DNA of 64,000 nt from Nostoc sp. NIES-4103 (GTDB lineage: Bacteria > Cyanobacteriota > Cyanobacteriia > Cyanobacteriales > Nostocaceae): the NCBI RefSeq assembly GCF_002368335.1, contig NZ_AP018288.1:6709075-6773074 (forward strand). Reading direction: 5' to 3'. Of the stretch, positions 44,531-52,035 are shown in pieces. Numbering within the stretch: the stretch's first letter is position 1; each line of letters begins with the position of its first letter. The notes under the pieces are model-generated. The model was given only the letters and a program-made list of their open reading frames with translations, had not been told where the DNA came from and searched no databases. The translations under genes and the position numbers were made by a program.

Positions 44531-46183
44531 TTACCCTTTACTTTTAAAAGAGTTAAGCCATTCTTGGACTTGTTCTCGCGCAATATCGCGGCCGCCTAGA
44601 CCAAAAGCTAGGGCAATAGCAACGGCGATCGCACCTAGTAAAAGTCCAAAGGCTAAATTCACAATATCACTGGCAACTCCAATTTGTTGCAGTGCCATTG
44701 CCGAAACTAAGGCAATAATCGCAATCCGCGCCACCTGCCCCAAAATTTGTGCTTGGGGATTACCAGAACTGGTGATAATGTTGAAAGCTAGATTTGCTAA
44801 AAATAAACCAATAGCAAATACTATCAATCCTGCCAAAATCCGACCAAATATAATCAAAATACCAGAAACTAAGGTTGTTAGGGCTGGAATATTGAGAATA
44901 TTGACCGCTGCCACTGTTGCAAACAGTAAGATGCCTACTAAGACAACGATACCAGCAATTTCTGACGGAGTGCGGGTTGGAGTTGGCTCTGCTGTTGGAT
45001 CTGTTGAAATTACAATTCGTTTGGTAGGTGTTGGCAGACCCAAAACAGAGAAAATGTTATTAAAGCCTAAACTTGTGAGGATACTAGTGACTAGATCCGC
45101 TACAAATCGCCCTAGGAAGTAGGCAATAATTAAAATTGCTGCCGCTGTGAAGATTGCAGGTAGGGTGTTGAGAATCTGCTGCAACATTGCGATCGCAGGC
45201 ACTGAGATTGCCTCAATTTTTAATGCATTGAGGGCTGCGATCGCCACAGGAATCAAAATCAAAATATAGACAATAGTGCCTACAATACTCGATAAAGATT
45301 GTACTCCCGTAGATGGAGAAATTCCAAACCTACTGCCCAAATGGTCGAGACCAGTTGTTGTTAACAAATTGGTCACAATCCGCCGCACTACAGTAGCCAG
45401 AAACCAACCAATTACTGCAATTAACGTCGCCGCCAGAATGTTTGGCAGAATTGACAGAATCTGTGTAGTTAAGGCTTGTACTGGTTGCAGCGCCTGCCTT
45501 AGTCCCAGAGTGTCTAGAACTGGGACAAGAAAAAGTAAGAAGATGAACCAATACAGGGCATTACCAATGGTCTCACTCAATGACAACTGGTCTAGGCTAA
45601 TTGCCTCGTTTGACGTTTCTTGATTCAAACGCTCATCTAGCCTTAACGCTTGTAGCCCCCGTACTGTGACAATTTTGACAATGCTCGCTATTAACCAAGC
45701 GACGCCTAACAAAATTCCCGCACCAACTATCTTGGGCAAAAAGCCAATGAGTTGGTCAAGAAAATTATTGAGCGGGCGAGAGGCTACTTCTAACCCCAAA
45801 GCCTGTAAGACAGCTACCACCGTCAATAAAATGATGCTCCAAAATACCAAGCTGGAGACTAATTTCTCCACTTGGGGAACATCTTGGCGTCCAGTTACAC
45901 CTGCGGCAATCCGGTTATCTATGTTTGTGCGATTGAGGATTCCCCGCGTCACTGCTGCTGCGATCGCTGCAATTAACCAGCCAATTAATAAAATTGCCGC
46001 AGCCCCTAATAAACGGGGTGTGAACTCAATCAACTGTTGGACAATTCTTTGCACATCAGCAATTCCTTGGTCAACTTGTTGTTGATTTAGTGACAGGCTT
46101 GGCGATTGTGCCAAAAATTGCTGTACCCTCATCGACAAACCAATGTCTATCAACTGGGTTATTCCTTGCCAAGTTGTGTTCAT
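44531..46183 (-). CDS. Mechanosensitive-channel-related membrane protein with repeated TM-helix units
   Basis: A 550-residue polytopic protein made of about five repeats, each of the form LLPxILxAxLxxxIGWxxAxxVRxxVxxxL (for example LLGAAAILLIGWLIAAIAAA, then LPKIVGAGILLGVAWLIASI, then LPNILAATLIAVIGWFLATV). These are the conserved TM helices found at the N-terminus of some MscS-family channels. A Thr/Pro-rich linker lies near residue 400 (STDPTAEPTPTRTPSE). No canonical MscS beta/C-terminal cage domain is present after the helices, so channel activity is not assured. Cyanobacterial relatives are annotated as mechanosensitive ion channel proteins. It is monocistronic. Confidence 0.82.
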   Translation of the reverse strand: MNTTWQGITQLIDIGLSMRVQQFLAQSPSLSLNQQQVDQGIADVQRIVQQLIEFTPRLLGAAAILLIGWLIAAIAAAVTRGILNRTNIDNRIAAGVTGRQDVPQVEKLVSSLVFWSIILLTVVAVLQALGLEVASRPLNNFLDQLIGFLPKIVGAGILLGVAWLIASIVKIVTVRGLQALRLDERLNQETSNEAISLDQLSLSETIGNALYWFIFLLFLVPVLDTLGLRQALQPVQALTTQILSILPNILAATLIAVIGWFLATVVRRIVTNLLTTTGLDHLGSRFGISPSTGVQSLSSIVGTIVYILILIPVAIAALNALKIEAISVPAIAMLQQILNTLPAIFTAAAILIIAYFLGRFVADLVTSILTSLGFNNIFSVLGLPTPTKRIVISTDPTAEPTPTRTPSEIAGIVVLVGILLFATVAAVNILNIPALTTLVSGILIIFGRILAGLIVFAIGLFLANLAFNIITSSGNPQAQILGQVARIAIIALVSAMALQQIGVASDIVNLAFGLLLGAIAVAIALAFGLGGRDIAREQVQEWLNSFKSKG

Positions 46184-46675
46184 GGTTTTCCAGAATTAAG
46201 CTTAGCTATTTGCTCACAACACTTGAGATGCTTACAGGGTAGTTTGCTTTAAACAATCCTTTACCCTAGCAACTTCACTAGTGTTGTGAATATACATTTA
46301 CCAGTAAAAACTTATATGGAATTCATAGCAAGAGCTATTTTTAACTTTGTTAAGTAATTTCTCGTTTTATCAATGAATACTTTGAAAAATTGTATTATTA
46401 GTCTATTTTTAATATTTTCATATATATTTGTTGCAGTAATCTGTTGTTGGTTACGGGAATTGGTCAGTTGTCAGTTGTCAGATGTCAGTTGTCAGTTGTC
46501 AGAAGTTATTCTTCTTATCCCCCCATCTCCCCCATCTCCCTTATCTCCCTCATCTCCCTTATCTCCCTCATCTCCCCCATCTCCCTCATCTCCCTCATCT
46601 CCCTCTCCCCATCCCCTCATCTCCCTGCTCAATTTTGAGTTACTCTAAGTGCAGCAACAGCAACAAAGATGTAGA
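46184..46675. other. Divergent region with a pyrimidine-rich tandem array
   Basis: Holds a TCAGTTG array (46462-46503) and, at about 46518-46626, a run of CATCTCCC/TATCTCCC units. Three plus-strand frames across the array encode Ser/Pro/His-Leu-Pro low-complexity peptides and are not genes. The remaining sequence should hold the promoters of the MscS-like and SRPBCC genes. Confidence 0.6.
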
Positions 46676-47128
46676 ATGTCCCAAGCTTTTGAGCAATCGA
46701 TTCAAATCAATGCCACAGCTACGGTGGTAGAGCGCTGTATTACCGATTTAGCTCTCATGCATCGCTGGCTAAACCCCGTACTGCGTTGCGAACCTGTGGG
46801 TGAAGCTTGGAGTACTGATATTGGTAGTCAAAGTAAATTTGTGATTCAAATTCCGGTTGTCAAACCCACCCTCAACAGCGTTGTGGTGGAACGGAAACCT
46901 GGTTTAGTAGTGTGGGAATTTCAGGGATTTTTTCAAGGACGCGATCGCTGGGAATGTCAACCAATAGAACAGGGAACTCGCCTACTGAACCGTTTTGAGT
47001 TCGATATTCCTAACCCCCTAGTGAGTTGGGGTTTCAACACCTTTGCTGCATCTTGGACTAAAGAAGATATGCAAGCCCAACTGCGTCGCCTTAAACGAGT
47101 AGCAGAAGGACTACAAATTAGTAAATAG
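46676..47128 (+). CDS. SRPBCC (polyketide cyclase/START-like) family protein
   Basis: A 150-residue helix-grip protein. The start was set at the ATG opening MSQAFEQSIQINATATVVER, since the nine extra codons upstream are a Gln-rich tail of the repeat region. Typical features are ATATVVERCITDLALMHRWL at the N-terminus, beta strands (SKFVIQIPVVKPTLNSVVVE), and the C-terminal amphipathic helix SWTKEDMQAQLRRLKRVAEG. Such proteins bind hydrophobic ligands such as lipids, pigments or quinones in a large cavity. The ligand here is unknown. Confidence 0.82.
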   Translation: MSQAFEQSIQINATATVVERCITDLALMHRWLNPVLRCEPVGEAWSTDIGSQSKFVIQIPVVKPTLNSVVVERKPGLVVWEFQGFFQGRDRWECQPIEQGTRLLNRFEFDIPNPLVSWGFNTFAASWTKEDMQAQLRRLKRVAEGLQISK

Positions 47129-47429
47129 TCATTGGTCATTGGTCATTAGTCAGTTGTTATTACCCCCCATCTCCCCCATCTCCCCATCTCCCCTGCAACG
47201 AAAGCACCCCATTCCCTCAGGGAGCAACGCTTCGGAAAGTGAGGTGGCAGAGCTGGGGGGGCTGGGGAGGCTGGGGAGGCTGGGGAAGAGAAGAAATTAA
47301 GTGGATTTAGTATAGTTTTAGTAGCAAAAAGTACGATTTTTTCTTTTTTCTCCCCCAGCTCCCCCAGCTTCCCCCGCTTAAGAGCGCTCGTTTCACGACG
47401 ATTTCAGAAAATCGCGTTGCTCCCTTCCC
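47129..47429. other. Convergent spacer rich in inverted repeats
   Basis: CATCTCCCC units (47166-47190), then GGGGGGCTGGGGAGGCTGG units (47256-47287) and the complementary CCCCCAGCTCCCCCAGCTTC (about 47351-47376). The last two can form a strong hairpin between the convergent SRPBCC and SirB1-like genes. CGAAAGCACCCC near 47198 also occurs at 28-39 and in reverse at about 22658. Confidence 0.65.
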
Positions 47430-48248
47430 TCATTTCCCTAACTCACCGAGTAAACGCCGAATCACAACTGCATCTTCAGCATCAGGAACTTTTGCCAGAT
47501 AACTTTGCAAGTCAAGAGCGGCTTGCTGGTAATGACCAAGTTGATAATAGAGTAAACCGCGATCGCGTATTTCTAAGGTGACATCAGGAAATAACAACAA
47601 AATTCTCTCAACCGCAGCTAATGTTTTTTCTAACTCTTGCTGTTTGAGATAAATATATTTCAAATTTGTTAGCATTCGTGCTAAGAATTGCCGATTGCTG
47701 ACGGGTGCTAAAAATTCTGGTTGTAAACTCACGGGTTGTTGAAACATTTGAGCCAGCCTTTCTTGGCAATCTTGGGCAAACATCACTTCACCACGATTAA
47801 ATGCATCAACAAAAATCTCCACATCTGGAACATCTGGGCGGATCAGGAAGTGTCCTGGCATTCCTATACCCACCATTGGAAAGTCAATCCTGTGAGCAAC
47901 TTCTAGATAAACCAATGCCAAGGTGATGGGAATTCCTAGCCGACGGTCAATCACATCATTTAAAAAACTGTTGCGGGGGTCGTAGTAGTCTGTTTTATTT
48001 CCAGAAAATCCCAAGTCATCATAAAAATACTGGTTTAGACTTTTAATCAACCGTAAAGGATACCGTGAGTCAGGTAAACGTTCTTGAACTTCACCTGCCA
48101 TTGTGTCAAGAGCATTAAGGTATTCTTCTGGGTCAAGGTCAGGATATTCTTCCTGTGCAATGTACAAAGCTGCCTTTGCTAGGTCGATACGCTCGTCAGG
48201 CTGATGAATCTCCTGATAAAAATATTGTCGCGCTGACGAGAAATTCAT
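47430..48248 (-). CDS. SirB1-like transglutaminase-fold protein with TPR tail
   Basis: Residues about 30-175 form the SirB1/transglutaminase-like domain: NQYFYDDLGFSGNKTDYYDP, NSFLNDVIDRRLGIPITLAL, VGIGMPGHFLIRP, and VEIFVDAFNRGEV. The catalytic Cys of true transglutaminases is not evident at the NSFLNDVIDRR position, as in most of this family, while the GMPGHF His is present. Two TPR-like units follow (YLKQQELEKTLAAVERILLL, YYQLGHYQQAALDLQSYLAK). The start was placed at the ATG ending at 48248 (MNFSSARQYFYQEI); the longer frame adds 16 residues. Its role is unknown; bacterial SirB1 proteins have been linked to regulation. Confidence 0.82.
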   Translation of the reverse strand: MNFSSARQYFYQEIHQPDERIDLAKAALYIAQEEYPDLDPEEYLNALDTMAGEVQERLPDSRYPLRLIKSLNQYFYDDLGFSGNKTDYYDPRNSFLNDVIDRRLGIPITLALVYLEVAHRIDFPMVGIGMPGHFLIRPDVPDVEIFVDAFNRGEVMFAQDCQERLAQMFQQPVSLQPEFLAPVSNRQFLARMLTNLKYIYLKQQELEKTLAAVERILLLFPDVTLEIRDRGLLYYQLGHYQQAALDLQSYLAKVPDAEDAVVIRRLLGELGK

Positions 48249-49057
48249 AAGTAACTGCTCGGTAAAGATATGAGAATGAAGCGGGTCAACTGACACCAGT
48301 TGTACCTATCTTTATTTTAGAGAAATTAGCGTGATTTGGAAATCTAATTTGTTCAGAAATTTTAGTAATTTTCAATTTGGTAAAATACAGATTTTTTTTG
48401 TTTCAGCTAGGCAAATAGTCGACTTGTGCTAATCCCCTATGTATAATCAAAAACTATTAATTACTATAAAATAAATAGCTGATTCACAATAATAACAGTA
48501 CTTATTTTGCTAAGTTCTGTTAGAGTTAAATTTATCCGTTGAAAAATTTAATATTATTGTTGTAATTAATTTTGTAATTTCGTTTTATATACTGTTAATT
48601 TTGGATATTCCATTTGCACATTAATTTAAAACTAAGTGAATATACTTATTTACGTTTTAAGTATATTTACTTAAATTTTTTGAAAAAACTTTAACAAAAC
48701 TTAAAATAATGACATTTACTATCAAGTATATCAATTAATATTTAAAGCTTTTATTTAAGCTGTTAATAAATAAATTTTCTGCAAATTAATGTATAAACTA
48801 TAGCTATTTAGCAAATTAACTATTAATGTGAATATACACAGGAGCTAGAGAAGCATAGTTAAAAATCTAGCTAATGAGTACGGAAAGAATGTAACTAAAC
48901 GCCTAAGCCATTTTCAGGATTCATGATATCTGCGATCGCAGCTATGGTCTGAGCTATAGCTGTAACAAAAAGCTGTATTGGCAATTTTGTACCTGATATC
49001 TTTAGCACTTAGGAATCTTGACAACATTAACATCACATTTTTGGAGAAAAGAGTTTC
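48249..49057. other. Long AT-rich upstream region of the PEP-CTERM gene
   Basis: Over 800 bp, very AT-rich between 48330 and 48850. No gene, RNA or repeat family is seen. A HIP1 site occurs near 48934. The long AT-rich stretch may be a regulatory region for the exported protein that follows. Confidence 0.45.
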
Positions 49058-49783
49058 GTGACTACTTCAACAATGACACAAAAACTATCATTTAGCAGCT
49101 TGGGAGTATCATTGATTGCTTTAGGAATAGCTATAGGAGGACAGCAAGCACAAGCCTCCACTCTTTTTAATAATCGGACAGCATTTCAGAATGACTTGAA
49201 TACCTTCATCATTGATGATTACGAAAACCCTAATTATTTTAAAGGTGACATAGTTGACAGCACAAATATCGATATCCACACTAATGCTTCTATGAGTAGT
49301 GTGGTTGGTCAGACCAAGTACAAAACCACAACACCCTTTGGGTCGAATGGGTATAATATTATATTCAGCCCACAATTAGGAAACCACGCATACTGTGCTG
49401 GTTGTAATGGTTCTTTCTTGTTAGATTTTACCCAAACAACAGTAGGAAATGCACTTGGGGTTTTTGGAGCAGGCTTTGATATTATTTTTGGTACTCAATA
49501 CTTTGCTCATGTTACCTTCGGTGATAATAGTACCGAAGATTTCTCATTAGCAGGTCAGACATTTTGGGGCATAACATCTGAGAAAAGTATTAAAGGAGTT
49601 CATGTTGGTCTTATAGGTGGAGACTCGACCACTAGCGGCTCCATTGTAATTGACAATTTAACTATCGGCGGAAAGTCTATTCCTGAACCTGCATCAGTTA
49701 TGGGAATTCTGGCTTTAGGTGCTTTTGGTGCTACTTCACTAAGCAAGCGCAAACAGCAACAAAATACCATAGTTAAAGCATAA
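49058..49783 (+). CDS. PEP-CTERM sorting-domain exported protein
   Basis: Starts at GTG after TTGGAGAAAAG. A signal peptide covers about 1-34 (FSSLGVSLIALGIAIGGQQA then QA). The mature part, about 35-200, is a beta-rich Asn/Gly/Thr domain of unknown function with a GNHAYCAGCNGSFLLDFTQT stretch holding two Cys. The C-terminal sorting signal is clear: IPEPASVMGILALGAFGATS then LSKRKQQQ, the PEP motif, a hydrophobic helix and a basic tail. PEP-CTERM proteins are cleaved by an exosortase and are often secreted into biofilm or sheath. No exosortase gene is in the window. Confidence 0.9.
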   Translation: MTTSTMTQKLSFSSLGVSLIALGIAIGGQQAQASTLFNNRTAFQNDLNTFIIDDYENPNYFKGDIVDSTNIDIHTNASMSSVVGQTKYKTTTPFGSNGYNIIFSPQLGNHAYCAGCNGSFLLDFTQTTVGNALGVFGAGFDIIFGTQYFAHVTFGDNSTEDFSLAGQTFWGITSEKSIKGVHVGLIGGDSTTSGSIVIDNLTIGGKSIPEPASVMGILALGAFGATSLSKRKQQQNTIVKA

Positions 49784-49797
49784 TTTATACAACTTTG

Positions 49798-49840
49798 AAA
49801 ACTGCTGTGTTGACGACCCCAGACACAGCAGTTTTATATT
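49798..49840 (+). terminator. Intrinsic terminator after the PEP-CTERM gene
   Basis: AAAACTGCTGTGT at 49798-49810 pairs perfectly with ACACAGCAGTTTT at 49823-49835, followed by ATATTTT. A 13-bp stem fifteen bases past the stop. Confidence 0.85.
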
Positions 49841-49912
49841 TTGAGCGTTGATTTAGTGAAAAGTGATTCCAATAGGTCAAAATCTAAATAAACGCGATCG
49901 CATCTGACAGCT

Positions 49913-50272
49913 ATGCAGATAACTCAAAGTCTCCATACAGCTATTCTCGTGACTGACTTAGAACGTTCTGAACACTTTTATGGCAAAGTTTTAGGATTAT
50001 CCAAAATAGATCGTTCCCTAAATTACCCTGGTGCATGGTATCAAGTCGGCGACTATCAAATCCACTTGATAGTTGCGTCAACTACTCCCACCGACAACCC
50101 CAACGAGAAATGGGGACGTAACCCCCACATCGCTTTTTCAGTTGCAGACTTAGACACCGCTAAACAGGAATTACTCAATTTAAATTATCCCATCCAAGCC
50201 AGCGCCTCCGGTCGCCCCGCTCTCTTCACTCAAGATCCGGATGGGAATATTATTGAGCTTGGTCAGCAGTGA
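49913..50272 (+). CDS. VOC/glyoxalase-superfamily protein
   Basis: A 119-residue protein with two beta-alpha-beta-beta-beta units: ITQSLHTAILVTDLERSEHF, YGKVLGLSKIDRSLNYPGAW, then PHIAFSVADLDTAKQELLNL and FTQDPDGNIIELGQQ. Likely metal-binding residues are His8, His53 (YQIHLIV), His72 (NPHIAF) and Glu near 115 (NIIELGQ), the usual VOC pattern. Members include glyoxalase I, dioxygenases and resistance proteins; the substrate cannot be fixed. The stop lies directly at the start of a 9-bp tandem array. Confidence 0.85.
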   Translation: MQITQSLHTAILVTDLERSEHFYGKVLGLSKIDRSLNYPGAWYQVGDYQIHLIVASTTPTDNPNEKWGRNPHIAFSVADLDTAKQELLNLNYPIQASASGRPALFTQDPDGNIIELGQQ

Positions 50273-50379
50273 GGGAGATGAGGGAGATGAGGGAGATGAG
50301 GGAGATGAGGGAGATGAGGGAGATGAGGGAGATGAGGGAGATGAGGGAGATGAGGGAGATGAGGGAGATGAGGGAGATG
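50271..50379. repeat. 9-bp tandem array GAGGGAGAT, about twelve copies
   Basis: Twelve nearly perfect GAGGGAGAT units begin inside the stop codon of the VOC gene. The purine-only strand and perfect periodicity suggest recent slippage expansion. It is followed by AAATGACAAATGAC units (50391-50434) leading to the next ATG. Confidence 0.9.
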
Positions 50380-50434
50380 GGGAGAATAACTAATGACAAA
50401 TGACAAATGACAAATGACAACTGACAAATGACAA

Positions 50435-51751
50435 ATGAAAATTATCGCTTACACTTACACCGAACCCCTTTTAGAACCTTCCGTAGACAAAGCTATTTGG
50501 GGATGGGAGGTGGATCGGGTTTATCAAGATTTGGGTAAGCTAGAGTCTTCTGGATACTCTACGCGATCGCAATTACAACAATTATTCACAGACTGCCAAA
50601 TTGAACCTGTAGATTATCTGTTAATTCGTCGCTTGGAGGAATTAGGAGATACTGTAGAAGAAGTGAGCGATCGCGTCAATCAGCTTGAGGCAATGGGAGT
50701 AGCAATAATTGCCACTGAACAACCCTACACTTCGGGAAATTCTCATCTTTGCATTGACTTGCTGAAATTGCTACATGAAATCCAGCGTCAGCAACATAGC
50801 CGCCGCATTCGTACTGGACACGCTCGCAATCGTCTTGATACCGCACCTCCACCAGGTAAAGCTCCCTATGGCTACCGCAGAGGTCAAGATAAGTACATTA
50901 TTGACCGTAGTACTTCTCCAGTGGTTAAAGATTTTTTTGAACACTTTTTGCTATATGGTTCCCTGCGGGGTTCAGTACGTTACTTGGCAAAAAAATATGG
51001 TAAGAAAATCTCTGTCACTACTGGGCGACGCTGGCTAACTAATCCCGTCTACCGGGGTGACACAGCTTATCACAATAGTGAAATTATTTCCAACACTCAT
51101 ATTCCCATAATTTCCAAGGAAGAAGCTGCCCAAGTTGACCGACTTTTGCGGCGTAACAGCCGTTTACCATCTCGCACCGCTAGTGCGCCTCGTTCGTTAG
51201 CAGGATTAGTTGTTTGTGGTGAATGTGACTCACACATGACTGTAACGCGTGTCACCCAGCGCCACCAAGACAAAGAGTATCTTTATTTACGTCCTATTAG
51301 CTGTCCTCATCGCCCTAAGTGTCGAGCTATTACCTACCAAGATGTATTAGAAAATACAATTACAAAGGTTTGCCGTGACTTACCCTTGGCAGTGGCGGGG
51401 ATGAATTTTCCCCAGATGGATGCCATTAAAAACAGTTTAGGAGAAGCGATCGCTCGTCAACAAGAAATACTCGAACAATTACCTGCTTTAGTTGAAACTG
51501 GAGTATTAGATACTGAAACAGCAAAGTTAAGAGCTTACAAAATCCGCACAGAAATTTCTGCACTCCAAGCAAAGTTAGCTACGCTTCCCCCTGTTAACTT
51601 ACGTTCTGTTGCTGTTGCTGTTTCGATTCCCCAATTTTGGTTAGACTTATCGGAAGCAGAACGACGATTTTACTTTCGAGAATTCATCAGGCAAATCAAG
51701 ATTATTCGCCAAAACCAAGATTGGGAATTGCAAGTCATCTTTATTTTTTAA
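50435..51751 (+). CDS. Serine-recombinase-family protein with altered catalytic N-terminus
   Basis: The domain order matches large serine recombinases: an N-terminal resolvase-like fold (YLLIRRLEELGDTVEEVSDR, MGVAIIATEQPYTS), a Recombinase domain at about 130-230 (APYGYRRGQDKYIIDRSTSP, TGRRWLTNPVYRGDTAYHN), a zinc ribbon with CGECDSHM and CPHRPKC (about 260-290), and a coiled-coil tail. The start of the catalytic domain reads MKIIAYTYTEPLLEPSVDKA, whereas active enzymes have a YxRVS motif with the nucleophile Ser; here Arg and Ser are replaced (Tyr8, Glu10, with only Thr9 near). Related cyanobacterial proteins are common and distinct from the heterocyst excisase XisF. No attachment sites or element boundaries were seen nearby. 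The ATG lies in an AAATGAC repeat. Confidence 0.8.
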   Translation: MKIIAYTYTEPLLEPSVDKAIWGWEVDRVYQDLGKLESSGYSTRSQLQQLFTDCQIEPVDYLLIRRLEELGDTVEEVSDRVNQLEAMGVAIIATEQPYTSGNSHLCIDLLKLLHEIQRQQHSRRIRTGHARNRLDTAPPPGKAPYGYRRGQDKYIIDRSTSPVVKDFFEHFLLYGSLRGSVRYLAKKYGKKISVTTGRRWLTNPVYRGDTAYHNSEIISNTHIPIISKEEAAQVDRLLRRNSRLPSRTASAPRSLAGLVVCGECDSHMTVTRVTQRHQDKEYLYLRPISCPHRPKCRAITYQDVLENTITKVCRDLPLAVAGMNFPQMDAIKNSLGEAIARQQEILEQLPALVETGVLDTETAKLRAYKIRTEISALQAKLATLPPVNLRSVAVAVSIPQFWLDLSEAERRFYFREFIRQIKIIRQNQDWELQVIFIF

Positions 51752-51768
51752 GATTGTCAGTTGTCAAG

Positions 51769-52033
51769 ATAATTCGTAATTGATAATTCGTAATTCGTAA
51801 TTATTACCCCATAGGACTTACGCACACTCTAAGCATTCTCGGCGTTCTTGGCGTCTTGGCGGTTCGATAAATTAAGATTTTTGGCAATTTTTGCGTAAGT
51901 CCTGCCCCATACTAAAAAAAGTTGCTCTGAATAATGAATAAAAAGTAATGAAAAACTCCACGCCACTTGCGTTCCTGGAATTTACCGCCGCTTTCAATAA
52001 ATTTTTAATTACGAATTACGAATTACGAATTAC
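51769..52033. repeat. ATTCGTAATT inverted-repeat unit enclosing a GGACTTACGCA element
   Basis: The left arm (51769-51805) has the same order of units as the arm at 9344-9378, including the GATAATTCG variant. The right arm (52006-52033) is the complement. Inside, AGGACTTACGCA at 51814-51825 and TGCGTAAGTCCT at 51892-51903 bound a 90-bp element with GGCGTTCTTGGCGTCTTGGC. So one repeat type is nested within another. Confidence 0.7.
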
Positions 52034-52035
52034 TA

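Noticed and set aside
46373..46730. Three plus-strand frames rich in Ser/Pro/Leu
   Set aside because: All are translations of the CATCTCCC tandem array in different frames.
50271..50379. CRISPR array
   Set aside because: Units are 9 bp and contiguous, with no spacers.
50435..51751. Heterocyst excisase XisF of an fdxN-like element
   Set aside because: The catalytic motif is altered, no flanking direct repeats or interrupted gene were seen, and related non-excisase proteins are common.
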